DNA of 64,000 nt from Acinetobacter sp. UBA3106 (GTDB lineage: Bacteria; Pseudomonadota; Gammaproteobacteria; Pseudomonadales; Moraxellaceae). This document shows, piece by piece, positions 1 through 8,691 of this stretch. The translations under genes and the position numbers were made by a program. Every line of letters begins with the position of its first letter. Positions within the stretch are counted from its first letter, which is position 1. Under the pieces are notes generated by a model that saw nothing but the letters and a program-made list of their open reading frames with translations, was not told the DNA's origin and made no database searches. The stretch lies in the NCBI GenBank assembly GCA_002365595.1, contig DFAM01000011.1, positions 27,827 through 91,826 of the forward strand, in the 5' to 3' direction.

Positions 1-741
1 AGACTGCAAGTGATTGACTGCGGTTCAGTCGGTGAGGCTTATGAATATGCAGGCGTTGAACGTCATTGCATTATTCCGGGTACAGCCAACTTTGCCAAAC
101 AGCCAGCCATGACTGAAGCGCAATGTATAGAAGCAATGAACCTGGGACGTAAAAGCGTAGAAGATGCTGTTGCTTATAGTGCTTCAATCTATGTCGCTGG
201 AGAAATGGGCATTGGTAATACCTGTTCTGCTTCTGCAATCGCCTGTTTTTTACTGAATGAGCCTGCCGAGCAACTGACTGGTGTAGGTACAGGGATTCGT
301 GAAGAACAGCTTAACCATAAGAAAAATGTCATTAACCAGGCGATTGCATTACACCAGGAGTATGTATGCAATGATGCATTTAAAGCTCTGTGCGCTGTGG
401 GTGGACTGGAAGTGGCGGCAATGGTCGGTGCTTATATCCGCTGTGCGCAACTGGGTTTGCCTATGGTGGTAGATGGTTTTATTACTACAGCCTCTGCATT
501 GGTAGCAGTACGATTAAATCCGGCTGTACGTGACTGGATGCTATTTGGACATCAGTCGGCAGAATATGGCCATCAGCGTTTATTGCAAGAAATGGATGCC
601 AATCCTTTGCTGCAACTTAATTTGCGTCTAGGAGAAGGTAGCGGTGCAGGCGCTGCATTAGGGGTGATTAAACTGGCTTGTAGTCTGCATAACAATATGG
701 CGACTTTTGCTGAAGCCGCCGTGACGGGTGAAAAAGTTTAA
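1..741 (+). CDS. cobT: Nicotinate-nucleotide--dimethylbenzimidazole phosphoribosyltransferase CobT (5' end cut off)
   Basis: The frame is open from base 1, so the gene begins before the window. About 246 C-terminal residues are visible out of roughly 350 usual for the family. CobT transfers phosphoribose from nicotinate mononucleotide to the lower-ligand base, giving alpha-ribazole phosphate for cobalamin. The family's glycine-rich C-terminal motif is clear (LRLGEGSGAGAA, with the Glu that is the catalytic base in known CobT). A GTG at position 10 is internal and should not be taken as the start. It is followed after 27 bp by cobC and then cobS, the usual nucleotide-loop assembly order. The family call is secure; only the N-terminus is missing. 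Confidence 0.95.
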   Translation, partial: RLQVIDCGSVGEAYEYAGVERHCIIPGTANFAKQPAMTEAQCIEAMNLGRKSVEDAVAYSASIYVAGEMGIGNTCSASAIACFLLNEPAEQLTGVGTGIREEQLNHKKNVINQAIALHQEYVCNDAFKALCAVGGLEVAAMVGAYIRCAQLGLPMVVDGFITTASALVAVRLNPAVRDWMLFGHQSAEYGHQRLLQEMDANPLLQLNLRLGEGSGAGAALGVIKLACSLHNNMATFAEAAVTGEKV

Positions 742-768
742 TCCGTTTAGTTTGAGGAATGATTGAAC

Positions 769-1380
769 ATGTACAGGATTGATTTACTGCGCCATGGGGA
801 AACGGAGCTGAGCCATACTTTGCGTGGCTCGACCGATGATACCCTGACGAATTCAGGCTGGCAGCAAATGCGTCACACGGTAGATCAATCCTTGAAAAAT
901 CATGCACCTATTCAACCTTGGGATGTGGTGTTTAGTTCACCTTTGCAGCGCTGTGCTTTATTTGCTGATGAGATTGCTACCAGTTTAAACCTTGAGCTCA
1001 TTTTAAATCATAATTTGCAGGAAATGCATTTTGGCGATTGGGAGGCTGTTTCGACTCAAGAGATCTATGAGAAGCAGCCTGCATTGTTGGCACAGTTCTG
1101 GGAAAAGCCGACTCAATTTAGTCCACCAAATGCAGAAAGCGTACAGCAGTTTCAGCAACGTATTTTAAATGCGTTGCAACAGATTCAGGGTTTCATGCAG
1201 CAAAATAACTATGCACATACAATGGTGATCACGCATGGCGGGGTGATTAAGCTTTTAAAATGTCTGGCTATGCAACAGCCTCTTGATGATATTTTAAAAA
1301 TGTCAGCCGAATTGGGACAATTCAATCATTTTATTCTGCATGAGGATTTAAGCATTGAATATGTGGAGCAATCAGCATGA
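769..1380 (+). CDS. cobC: Alpha-ribazole phosphatase / histidine phosphatase family protein
   Basis: A 203-residue histidine phosphatase. It carries the RHG phospho-acceptor motif near residue 9 (LLRHGETE) and the second catalytic histidine in VITHGG. In this position it is expected to dephosphorylate alpha-ribazole 5'-phosphate, or the equivalent cobalamin phosphate. The start is placed at ATG 769, with GAGGA about ten bases upstream, rather than at the in-frame TTG 763. The stop overlaps the cobS start in an ATGA junction, so the two are translationally coupled. The family is certain. The cobalamin role rests on its place between cobT and cobS. Confidence 0.88.
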   Translation: MYRIDLLRHGETELSHTLRGSTDDTLTNSGWQQMRHTVDQSLKNHAPIQPWDVVFSSPLQRCALFADEIATSLNLELILNHNLQEMHFGDWEAVSTQEIYEKQPALLAQFWEKPTQFSPPNAESVQQFQQRILNALQQIQGFMQQNNYAHTMVITHGGVIKLLKCLAMQQPLDDILKMSAELGQFNHFILHEDLSIEYVEQSA

Positions 1381-2123
1381 TGCCTTTTCTTATTGCACTG
1401 CAGTTTTTAACAACCTTTCCGGTTCATTTAAAACAGATGCCAAGCAAACAGCAAAATGCTCAATCGTTGCTGTTTTATCCTGTGGTTGGATTGATGATTG
1501 GATTGACGCTGTTTGCTATTGCCATCAGCCTAAAAGCCATTCCAATCATTTTATTGAGCAGCTTAATTTTAGTGGTGTGGATCTGGCTAACTGGCGGTTT
1601 GCATCTGGATGGCTTGGCGGATACAGCAGATGCCTGGGTAGGCGGTTTTGGCGACCAAGAACGCACCTTAAAAATTATGAAAGACCCCAGCTGCGGGCCA
1701 ATTGGCGTGCTCAGCCTGATTATTCTGTGCCTGCTGAAATGGTCAGCCCTTTATGTTTTATTGCAACAGCAATTCTATTCAGCCCTGATTTTATTTCCGT
1801 TATTGGCCCGTTTAGCGCCGTTATTTTTATTTTTAACGACTAATTATGTGCGTGAAAAAGGTTTAGGCTCTTCAATTGCAGAATTTATTCCGAAAACTGC
1901 TGCCGTTATGGTATGTGCATTATGTTTGCTTGCATCGGTCTATTGGGGATGGGCGGGAATCATTTGTGCCATATTGATGACAGGTACCTTGCTTTATTTA
2001 AGACATAAATTTATCAAGCGTATTGGAGGAATTACCGGTGATACGGTAGGGGCGAGTATTGAAATTTGCGAGACGGTGGGTCTACTCATTTTTGTGATCA
2101 GTCTATTTTATTCTGTTCAATGA
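1377..2123 (+). CDS. cobS: Adenosylcobinamide-GDP ribazoletransferase (cobalamin synthase) CobS
   Basis: A 248-residue polytopic membrane protein that joins adenosylcobinamide-GDP to alpha-ribazole, the last assembly step of cobalamin. The family signature GGLHLDGLADTADA lies at residues 73-86, with the acidic residues that bind Mg. Several hydrophobic segments follow. The length matches the family. The start codon overlaps the cobC stop by four bases. It is the last gene of this operon in the window. The DNA after it turns strongly AT-rich. Confidence 0.95.
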   Translation: MMPFLIALQFLTTFPVHLKQMPSKQQNAQSLLFYPVVGLMIGLTLFAIAISLKAIPIILLSSLILVVWIWLTGGLHLDGLADTADAWVGGFGDQERTLKIMKDPSCGPIGVLSLIILCLLKWSALYVLLQQQFYSALILFPLLARLAPLFLFLTTNYVREKGLGSSIAEFIPKTAAVMVCALCLLASVYWGWAGIICAILMTGTLLYLRHKFIKRIGGITGDTVGASIEICETVGLLIFVISLFYSVQ

Positions 2124-2536
2124 TAACGTTCTTATATTTGATGAAAAATTTTCATAAAATTTCTCACGTATAATTAAATACTTTCTAAACGATAAATATA
2201 ATATAAAAATACATAAAATAATTAGATAATAAATTAAGTGAAAAGTATTTTATTCATGAGTTAAGTATTAATAATGCCGCGAAAATAATACTAATTTAAA
2301 AAACTTAATCAAAAAATAAAAAATAAGATTTATTGTTTTTTTTATGTAATTTATTTTTATGTATATATTTGAAATAAAATAAAAAATTTAATAAGCAGTG
2401 GTTTTTATTTGTATTTTTACATTGTCTTTTTGTTATAAAAATACCTATTTATAGTGATATGAATCTCTTTTTATTTGGCATTTAATCGCGAGTAATCATT
2501 TTGATTAAATACGTGGTGCTGATGAAGAGTGGCAGT
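2124..2536. other. AT-rich gap upstream of the pilus operon
   Basis: About 410 bp with no credible gene and very high A+T, of the kind often bound by H-NS-like silencers. An inverted repeat AGTATTA/TAATACT sits near 2264-2292. A possible promoter is TTGTCT at 2422-2427, 18 bases, then TATTTA at 2446-2451; this is a weak match. No clear terminator follows cobS. Confidence 0.4.
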
Positions 2537-3004
2537 ATGAAATTTTCCAACATTTTATTGATGCCTATTCTCTTGCATTTTTCAGGAAATATTTATGCGG
2601 CAAACCAAACTTATTCAGTTGATGTAATCACAACTATTCCTGTGAGTTGTCAATTTTCAAATGTCAGTCCACAAATCATTGTTTCTGAAAAGGGTGGTGT
2701 TTCTACAGGAAGTTTTGGTTTGAATTGCAATAAGCAATTTGATCTGAAATTCAGTGCCAAGTCTCTGGAGGAAGGTGGGGGATCTACTTCAGTGAAAGCT
2801 GACAATGGAGTGAAGTTGAATACTGTCATCAAGCTTAAGTTTATGGGAAATGACTATGTATTGGATGGGGTGAAACAGATTCGTGCATTAGATCCATCTA
2901 GTTCAGAAACAGGAACCATCAGTATAAACCTTGCAAATTCAATTACTCCAGCTACACCTGCTGGAGTGTATCGCGACATTTTGTATTTAGAAGCAACTTT
3001 TTAA
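2537..3004 (+). CDS. Pilus subunit 1 (chaperone-usher fimbrial protein)
   Basis: A small secreted subunit of 155 residues from ATG 2537. The signal peptide ends ...SGNIYA before ANQTYS. A typical fimbrin fold is suggested by the Cys pair in VSCQFSNV and GLNCN and by the C-terminal AGVYRDILYLEATF strand. It is the most divergent of five tandem paralogues, ending in Phe rather than Tyr. Upstream in-frame starts at 2501 (TTG) and 2522 (ATG) would lengthen the signal peptide. 2537 gives a standard leader, with GAAGAG eight bases upstream. First gene of the operon. Confidence 0.82.
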   Translation: MKFSNILLMPILLHFSGNIYAANQTYSVDVITTIPVSCQFSNVSPQIIVSEKGGVSTGSFGLNCNKQFDLKFSAKSLEEGGGSTSVKADNGVKLNTVIKLKFMGNDYVLDGVKQIRALDPSSSETGTISINLANSITPATPAGVYRDILYLEATF

Positions 3005-3031
3005 TTACTCATTTTATGAGCGAGAAAAACA

Positions 3032-3508
3032 ATGAAAACATTCACAAAATTTGCTGTGTTCGCAGCAATGCTAGTGGGGAGTGGCTTGACTCAAGCCGCA
3101 ACAACTACAGCCAGTATTCCTATGGGAGTGGACGTTCCTAAAAGCTGTACATTTTCCAATGTAAGTGCAGGAATTATTATTCCTGAAGATGGAACTAAAG
3201 CAAGAGGCTCATTTACGCTGATGTGTAATACAGGTTCTTTTTCAGTTGAATATGCAGCGAATTCCCATGCAAATGGTTCAACAAGTCTAACAAGTACAAA
3301 TGGGAAAAAACTAAACACGCTTATGAATATTTCTCGTGTTGATTGGGAGCCGGGATTTCCATTTAATGGTTCAGGTTCGGTTGGTTACGGTGGTTTCTAT
3401 GGAATACCGGTAAATGGTTTTTTTGAAGTCGGTCTGCAAAGCCCAATCACTGCAACAACTGAAGCAGGCGTATATACCGATACTTTAAATATGAATGTGA
3501 CGTATTAA
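3032..3508 (+). CDS. Pilus subunit 2 (chaperone-usher fimbrial protein)
   Basis: 158 residues. The signal peptide ends GSGLTQA before ATTTASIPM. The mature protein starts with the N-terminal strand shared across this locus (TASIPMGVDVPKSC), the donor strand expected to complete the neighbouring subunit. Cys residues in KSCTFSNV and LMCNT probably form the fimbrin disulfide. The C-terminus EAGVYTDTLNMNVTY resembles the terminal strand of archaic or Csu-type subunits. Closest in the locus to subunit 3. Confidence 0.85.
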   Translation: MKTFTKFAVFAAMLVGSGLTQAATTTASIPMGVDVPKSCTFSNVSAGIIIPEDGTKARGSFTLMCNTGSFSVEYAANSHANGSTSLTSTNGKKLNTLMNISRVDWEPGFPFNGSGSVGYGGFYGIPVNGFFEVGLQSPITATTEAGVYTDTLNMNVTY

Positions 3509-3540
3509 TTTTTAATAAAAAAAGCCAAGAGAACAATCTT

Positions 3541-4020
3541 ATGAATATATTCATAAAATCTGCTGCAATTTTAACAGTCTTATTGGGGAGTGGCTTGACT
3601 CAAGCTGCGAATAATACAGCCAGCATTCCTATGGGAGTAGAAGTTCCTAAAAGTTGTTCATTTTCAAATGTCAGTGCAGGAATAGTACTTCCAGAAGATG
3701 GTAGCGAAGCTCAAGGTTCTTTCAATCATACTTGCAATATAGATGGAGGATTTAATGTTACTTATTCCCTCGATTCAAGAAGTATTGGTAGCCCAAAAGT
3801 AAAAAATATAGATGGTATTAGCCTTCCAATAACAGCACGTATCAAAAGTGAATGTTGTGATTTGTCCTTAGATAATGGTTCACAAACTATTAATTTTTAC
3901 TACAGCTTTTTGAGTCGACCAGTATTGGGAGTGGTTACAGCAAAATTAATTACTCCAACCACAGCAACCACCCCCGCTGGTGTGTATACAGACACATTCC
4001 GTGTCAATGTCAATTATTAG
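3541..4020 (+). CDS. Pilus subunit 3 (chaperone-usher fimbrial protein)
   Basis: 159 residues, nearly identical to subunit 2 through the signal peptide and first mature strand (GSGLTQAANNTASIPMGVEV), then diverging. It has the shared Cys pair plus an extra adjacent pair (SECCDLS) that the other subunits lack. It ends AGVYTDTFRVNVNY. The strong N-terminal similarity with a divergent core fits tandem duplication followed by diversification of the exposed surface. Confidence 0.85.
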   Translation: MNIFIKSAAILTVLLGSGLTQAANNTASIPMGVEVPKSCSFSNVSAGIVLPEDGSEAQGSFNHTCNIDGGFNVTYSLDSRSIGSPKVKNIDGISLPITARIKSECCDLSLDNGSQTINFYYSFLSRPVLGVVTAKLITPTTATTPAGVYTDTFRVNVNY

Positions 4021-4056
4021 TTTTCACTTCAACTTAAAAACAAACGAGAAAAAATT

Positions 4057-4524
4057 ATGAAAACATTAACAAAAATAGCTTTAATAACAGTTGCAGCTTT
4101 ATCTAGCGCTTTAACTCAAGCTGCGACCACTTCTGCAAGCATTCCTGTTAGCCTGACAATTACAAAAAAATGTACCATCAGTGATGTAGTTACCAATATT
4201 GTCATTCCAAATGATACAACAAGTGGTACAGGCAGTTTTAAAGTAACTTGCAATACCCCGTATAGCATTAGCACAAGTACTTCAAATACTACAAATGCAA
4301 CAACATTTGTAAAATCCACTACAAATGCAAGCCATACATTAAATACCAATATTACGGTTGATTTGAATGGTGCGGCTGTACCGGTAAACGTAGGTACACC
4401 GTTGGCTAAACCAGGTTTAGTAGTAGATACCTATAATGTAAATGCTGCACTGGTAGCTGCGGTGGTCGCAACTACACCTGCAGGTACATATAACGATACT
4501 TTAAATATTAGTGTGGATTACTAA
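4057..4524 (+). CDS. Pilus subunit 4 (chaperone-usher fimbrial protein)
   Basis: 155 residues. The signal peptide ends SSALTQA. The mature protein is Thr/Asn/Ser-rich in the middle (for example TSTSNTTNATTF). It has the conserved Cys pair (KKCTISDV, VTCNT) and the AGTYNDTLNISVDY terminal strand. It shares the GTPLAKPG block with subunit 5 (GTPLARPG), so these two form a second subgroup. It could be a major shaft subunit, but the sequence alone does not say which subunit is most abundant. Confidence 0.84.
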   Translation: MKTLTKIALITVAALSSALTQAATTSASIPVSLTITKKCTISDVVTNIVIPNDTTSGTGSFKVTCNTPYSISTSTSNTTNATTFVKSTTNASHTLNTNITVDLNGAAVPVNVGTPLAKPGLVVDTYNVNAALVAAVVATTPAGTYNDTLNISVDY

Positions 4525-4551
4525 ATTTAAATTTTCATGGAGAATAAAATC

Positions 4552-5013
4552 ATGAAAAAACTATTTTTAGCCTTAACAACATTAATGCTTGCTGCTCCAG
4601 TTTTTGCTGCAACAGCAACTTCATCTATTCCGATGAGTGTTGAAATTGCCAAGCAATGTACTTTTTCCAATGTTGGGTCTGAAATTATTCTTAAGGAAGA
4701 TGGCTCAGATACGACTGCAGGTTATACAGTAACGTGTAATACTCCATATAGTATTTTTACTGATAATGCAAAATGGTACCAGGGTTGGTATTCGTATATT
4801 TCAAATGCTCAGAATGAGTGGTTAAAAACTGGTGTAGGCACTCGTGCAGTTCGCGATAATGCGTTAGTTACCTTACATACAGGAACACCACTTGCTAGAC
4901 CTGGTTATTCTGTAGATGACTATGAGGTTAGGATTCATGTTTCGACGCCTATCACGGCAACCACGCGTGCAGGTGTATATACAGATACTTATTTAGTAAG
5001 TGTATATTATTAA
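4552..5013 (+). CDS. Pilus subunit 5 (chaperone-usher fimbrial protein)
   Basis: 153 residues from ATG 4552, which has GGAG nine bases upstream; an upstream in-frame ATG at 4537 is less likely. The signal peptide ends AAPVFA. The Cys pair is in KQCTFSNV and VTCNT. The core is Trp/Tyr-rich (WYQGWYSYIS), unusual for a shaft subunit and perhaps a sugar- or surface-binding patch. It ends AGVYTDTYLVSVYY. It is the last subunit before a 99-bp spacer with a hairpin. Confidence 0.84.
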   Translation: MKKLFLALTTLMLAAPVFAATATSSIPMSVEIAKQCTFSNVGSEIILKEDGSDTTAGYTVTCNTPYSIFTDNAKWYQGWYSYISNAQNEWLKTGVGTRAVRDNALVTLHTGTPLARPGYSVDDYEVRIHVSTPITATTRAGVYTDTYLVSVYY

Positions 5014-5030
5014 TTTATAAAATAAAAAAT

Positions 5031-5061
5031 GCATAAAAGGTAATTCATTTATCTTTTATGC
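5031..5061 (+). promoter_or_regulatory. Intra-operon hairpin between pilus subunits and chaperone
   Basis: A 13-bp stem, one G-T pair included: GCATAAAAG at 5031-5039 with CTTTTATGC at 5053-5061, extended inward to a five-base loop. It lies in the spacer between the subunit genes and the chaperone gene. The sequence after it is only moderately T-rich. It may therefore be a leaky terminator or a 3' mRNA stabiliser that favours subunit over chaperone/usher expression. Confidence 0.55.
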
Positions 5062-5112
5062 TTGTTTCATTGTGAATAACAAATAAATTTTAAAACTTGG
5101 GGTGAAATAAAT

Positions 5113-5844
5113 ATGAAAACTGTAAAAAATAAAAACGGTTTTTTATTTGCATTATTAACGTTAATAGCACCGGTAGCACATGCAGATCTCACCATTTCAC
5201 CCGTTCAATTATATATTTCTGGTGTACAGCAACAACGTAGTACTACTGCAAATTTAAATACCAAAGGTGAAAAAACAGATCGTACCTATGAAGTCAGTGT
5301 ATTTCGTTGGTCTCAGGATGAACAGGGAAATGATATTTTAACCCCTGATACTGAGTTAGTGGTAAATCCCAAGGCTCTTATTTTAAAACCCGACAGTAAT
5401 AAAGTGATTCGTTTCGGATTTCGTCAATCTATTGAAGCCATGAATTTAAAACAAGAAGCCACTTGGCGGGTGAAATTCATCGAAATTCCATCAGCACTAC
5501 AAAAAACAGGCATGAGTATTGCGTTGAACTTTAGTGTTCCTGTATTTGTAGGTAATGGCTTTCAACCTGACATGTCTTTTCATTTTGTTAAAGACTCAAA
5601 AAACAATACTGTTCTCGTGGCTAAAAACAATGGTAAAGCACATTTTCAAATGACTAAATTTAGTCTTCAAGATGTATCAGGCAAAGTATTAAAAGATGTA
5701 GATATGATGAAATATGTTTTGCCAGATCGTCAAATTTCTATTCCTTTGGATGGTTTTCATCCTGCCTCTTTAAAACAATTAAAGTTTGTTATGGCATCTG
5801 CTAACTCAAAAAAATCCGTTATTTATGATATTTCGGAGCAATAG
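5113..5844 (+). CDS. Pilus periplasmic chaperone
   Basis: 243 residues with a signal peptide ending PVAHA. An immunoglobulin-like chaperone that would hold subunits by donor-strand complementation and deliver them to the usher. Family hallmarks are present: LTISPVQLYISGV at the N-terminus, the acidic/hydrophobic block LKPDSNKVIRFGFR, and ALNFSVPVFVG in the linker region. It resembles CsuC-type (archaic clade) chaperones more than PapD. Six bases separate it from the usher gene. GGGGTGA precedes the start. Confidence 0.9.
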   Translation: MKTVKNKNGFLFALLTLIAPVAHADLTISPVQLYISGVQQQRSTTANLNTKGEKTDRTYEVSVFRWSQDEQGNDILTPDTELVVNPKALILKPDSNKVIRFGFRQSIEAMNLKQEATWRVKFIEIPSALQKTGMSIALNFSVPVFVGNGFQPDMSFHFVKDSKNNTVLVAKNNGKAHFQMTKFSLQDVSGKVLKDVDMMKYVLPDRQISIPLDGFHPASLKQLKFVMASANSKKSVIYDISEQ

Positions 5845-5849
5845 CGTAT

Positions 5850-8192
5850 ATGGGTAAACCCAAATATAATCTGATATTCCTTGCGCTTTTGCTTATGGTT
5901 CGACCCGCTCACGCATCAGCAAATGCAGTGCCGGGGGCTGAACATAACGAAGACATACAGCAAGATGCAATTCTTGGATTATGGATCAATGGCATAGATC
6001 AACAGCAAGATGCTGTACTGACAGTAGTAGAGCAAAAAAAATATATTGAATGTAGTGTTTTACAAGCTAATTTTATGGATATTGCCAAGTTTCAGCAAAT
6101 CAACCAAATGGGAATCCCATATTGTCTTATTTCTGAAGCTGATATTAACGTCGTTGAGGATATAGATTCACAATTGCTTAAAGTGAATATTCCGACCCAT
6201 TATATGCAAGGTCAACATATCCAGAATGCTGAAATGCAACTTCCAGAATTACCAGGTTTAGGCGGATTTTTAAATTACGATGCCTTTTATCAACAGGGTG
6301 ACTATTCCAAACAAGCCAATGTAGTGGCTGACTTAGGTCTATTTTGGAAAAATACATTTTTTAATCATAGTCATATTTTTCGCAAAAATTATCAAAATGG
6401 CGATAATGAAAACTTTCAGAACAGTACCCGATTAAATACCTCTTTAATCTTTGAGTTTCCGAAAAAATTAACCACTTTGCAATTGGGGGATAATGTCAGT
6501 ACCAATACCGGATTGTCCCAGTCATATTATTTTGGTGGTTTTCGTTGGGGTACTAATTTCACGTCACGGCCAGATTTTGTCTATTGGAATACGCCGTCAT
6601 TCAAGGGTAGTGCACTGGTTCCTTCTACTATTGACTTAATTATTAATGGTAATAAAGCCTATAACTCAAAAATAAACCCCGGTGAATTTAATATTGATAG
6701 CAATATTAACTTTCGCGGTTTAGGCAGTGCAGAAATGGTGGTGCAGGATATTATGGGCAATAAGACGGTACAGAATATTCCCATTTTTGTGAGTGAACGC
6801 TTATTAAAGCAAGGTCTGACAGATTATAGTCTTTCAAGTGGCAAGTTACGCTATAACTATAGTGAACAAAGTGATGATTATCGGGAATGGTTTGGAAGCG
6901 CTTATTACCGGCGTGGCATCACAGATAAAACGACTTTGGGCACCGTCATGGATTATAGCCATGACTTAAAAAGTACAGGATTATTGTGGAGCCAGTATTT
7001 ATATAAATTAGGTTTATTTGAACTGAACTCTGCTTATAGCCATGCAGAAAAAGGTGATGGTTATACGGTCAGTACAGAATTTAAAAGAGATAAAGAAAAA
7101 TACAGTCTGGGTTTAAAGACACAATATTACAGTCCCAAATTTCTCATGTTAGGTATGGAAGATATCAAGGATCAATTTCTACCTGAGCGGGAAAGCTTAA
7201 TTTATATATCTAAATCGGGTATTCCTGTTTTAGGGAATTTATCTTTTAGTTATGTCGAACAGAATTATAGAAAAGCGACCGAGCGTGATGATCAACGTAT
7301 TTTTACCCTGCGTTCCAGCCGCAGTTTATTTGACAATTTAAGCATGTCTGTTGGGTTTAGTTATGATGCAGGCGATCAAAATGATCATCGTGTCGATTTA
7401 TCACTCAGTTATCGTTTTGACGATAAACATGCTGCATATTTTAATCAGACCGATTCAGATTCGAGCAATCTGACTTTTGTTAAAAATACCTCACAGGCCG
7501 TTGGCATGGATTATGCGATCGGGGCTGGACGAGCGAATGAGCAATACACTGGAAATGTGGCGACACGTCTTAAAACGCAAGTAGGTGATTTAGATTTACA
7601 GTATTTACAGACTGGAAGTAACAACAGTTATAGTGCGACTTTCCATGGCGCATTGACCTGGCTGGGGCGAAGTGTGGATTTAACCAAATCGGTCAATAAT
7701 GGTTTTTCTTTGGTCAAAGTAACCGATAGTCCACAAGTCGATGTATATCGTAATGATTTATTGATTGGTAAAACCAACAAGTACGGCGAAATATTTGTGC
7801 ATGATTTAATTGCATATACCAATCAACATCTTTCATTTAATGAAAATCAACTGCAAATTGAAGACAAGGTAAGCATATCGCGTAAAACCATTATGCCATT
7901 GAACAGACGTGGCTATATTGTGGAATTTCCAGTGCTGCATACACGAGAAGCCAGCTTTAAACTGGTCAATGCACAGGGGCAAAGTTTGGCTCAAGGCAGT
8001 CAGGTGACAGTCGATGGAAATAAGGAAGATATTTATCCCATCACGAGTGATGACATTGTGACCATTTATGGTTTAACCAATGGGCAACATCGTTTAGACG
8101 TTCAAATTTCAGCAACTGAATCATGCCAAGTTACTTTAGATTTAACAGCGGATGAATCCAGTGATACGTCACGAACTTTAGTCTGTAAATAG
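5850..8192 (+). CDS. Outer-membrane fimbrial usher
   Basis: 780 residues with a signal peptide (LLLMVRPAHA). Expected order: periplasmic N-terminal domain, a beta-barrel of about 24 strands with a plug near residues 240-320, and C-terminal domains after about residue 680. Recognisable usher segments include FGGFRWGTNFTSRPDF and GSALVPSTIDLIINGN, and a Cys pair near the C-terminus. It is somewhat shorter than FimD/PapC, as in Csu-type ushers. It would secrete and polymerise the subunits encoded around it. Confidence 0.92.
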   Translation: MGKPKYNLIFLALLLMVRPAHASANAVPGAEHNEDIQQDAILGLWINGIDQQQDAVLTVVEQKKYIECSVLQANFMDIAKFQQINQMGIPYCLISEADINVVEDIDSQLLKVNIPTHYMQGQHIQNAEMQLPELPGLGGFLNYDAFYQQGDYSKQANVVADLGLFWKNTFFNHSHIFRKNYQNGDNENFQNSTRLNTSLIFEFPKKLTTLQLGDNVSTNTGLSQSYYFGGFRWGTNFTSRPDFVYWNTPSFKGSALVPSTIDLIINGNKAYNSKINPGEFNIDSNINFRGLGSAEMVVQDIMGNKTVQNIPIFVSERLLKQGLTDYSLSSGKLRYNYSEQSDDYREWFGSAYYRRGITDKTTLGTVMDYSHDLKSTGLLWSQYLYKLGLFELNSAYSHAEKGDGYTVSTEFKRDKEKYSLGLKTQYYSPKFLMLGMEDIKDQFLPERESLIYISKSGIPVLGNLSFSYVEQNYRKATERDDQRIFTLRSSRSLFDNLSMSVGFSYDAGDQNDHRVDLSLSYRFDDKHAAYFNQTDSDSSNLTFVKNTSQAVGMDYAIGAGRANEQYTGNVATRLKTQVGDLDLQYLQTGSNNSYSATFHGALTWLGRSVDLTKSVNNGFSLVKVTDSPQVDVYRNDLLIGKTNKYGEIFVHDLIAYTNQHLSFNENQLQIEDKVSISRKTIMPLNRRGYIVEFPVLHTREASFKLVNAQGQSLAQGSQVTVDGNKEDIYPITSDDIVTIYGLTNGQHRLDVQISATESCQVTLDLTADESSDTSRTLVCK

Positions 8193-8200
8193 GTGAGCAC

Positions 8201-8644
8201 ATGAAATCGATAATCTTGAAAATTTTAGCGAGTAGCGTTTTTTATTTCATGTGTTCGCAGGCTTTTGCTGTATGTACCATTTCCGATACTGGCTCAGGAA
8301 CCATACGGCTTCAACCTACCACGCGAAGTACATCGACTATACAACTCGATATTAAATGTGATGATGAATTTAATATCAGTTTTAGTAGCCAGAATTTAGT
8401 GGATGCAAGTGGCAACAGCACATTAAAAAATGAATCTGCCGCAGCATTTACAAAGTTAAAGACCTCCATTCCAGTCCGCTATGACTTGTCTGGCGATGCC
8501 GGTTCCCAGTGGCGGCTCATAATAAATCAGAAAAAAAAGGCTAAGCATAGCTATCTTATCATTGCCAATTTGGGAACTGTGAATCTGGCCAGTTTGGCTG
8601 CGGGGGATTATAAAGATCGCATTGCGGTTTCGATTGATTATTAA
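8201..8644 (+). CDS. Pilus subunit 6, after the usher (minor or terminal subunit)
   Basis: 147 residues. The signal peptide ends CSQAFA before VCTISDTG. It has one fimbrin domain with Cys near the mature N-terminus and in DIKCDDEF, ending AGDYKDRIAVSIDY. In Csu loci the gene after the usher encodes a two-domain tip adhesin of about 340 residues. Here the product is single-domain, so it is either a minimal tip or an anchor/terminator. It lies nine bases after the usher stop, with AGGTGAG before its ATG. Confidence 0.8.
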   Translation: MKSIILKILASSVFYFMCSQAFAVCTISDTGSGTIRLQPTTRSTSTIQLDIKCDDEFNISFSSQNLVDASGNSTLKNESAAAFTKLKTSIPVRYDLSGDAGSQWRLIINQKKKAKHSYLIIANLGTVNLASLAAGDYKDRIAVSIDY

Positions 8645-8653
8645 TCAAATGAT

Positions 8654-8690
8654 AATTTCAGGACATGGAATGATTCATATCCTGAAATAT
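8654..8690. terminator. Bidirectional terminator between pilus operon and lrgB
   Basis: Inverted repeat ATTTCAGGA (8655-8663) and TCCTGAAAT (8680-8688) with a loop of about 16 bases and a short T-run on the plus strand. It sits between the convergent pilus operon and lrgB. Confidence 0.65.
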
Positions 8691-8691
8691 T

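Noticed and set aside
1355..1843. A 162-codon open frame overlapping cobS
   Set aside because: Same strand, different frame, wholly inside the well-supported cobS gene and its junction with cobC.
2537..8644. Calling the pilus locus csuA/B-csuE
   Set aside because: Subunit number and sizes differ from Csu, there is no large tip protein, and the sequences are only family-level similar.
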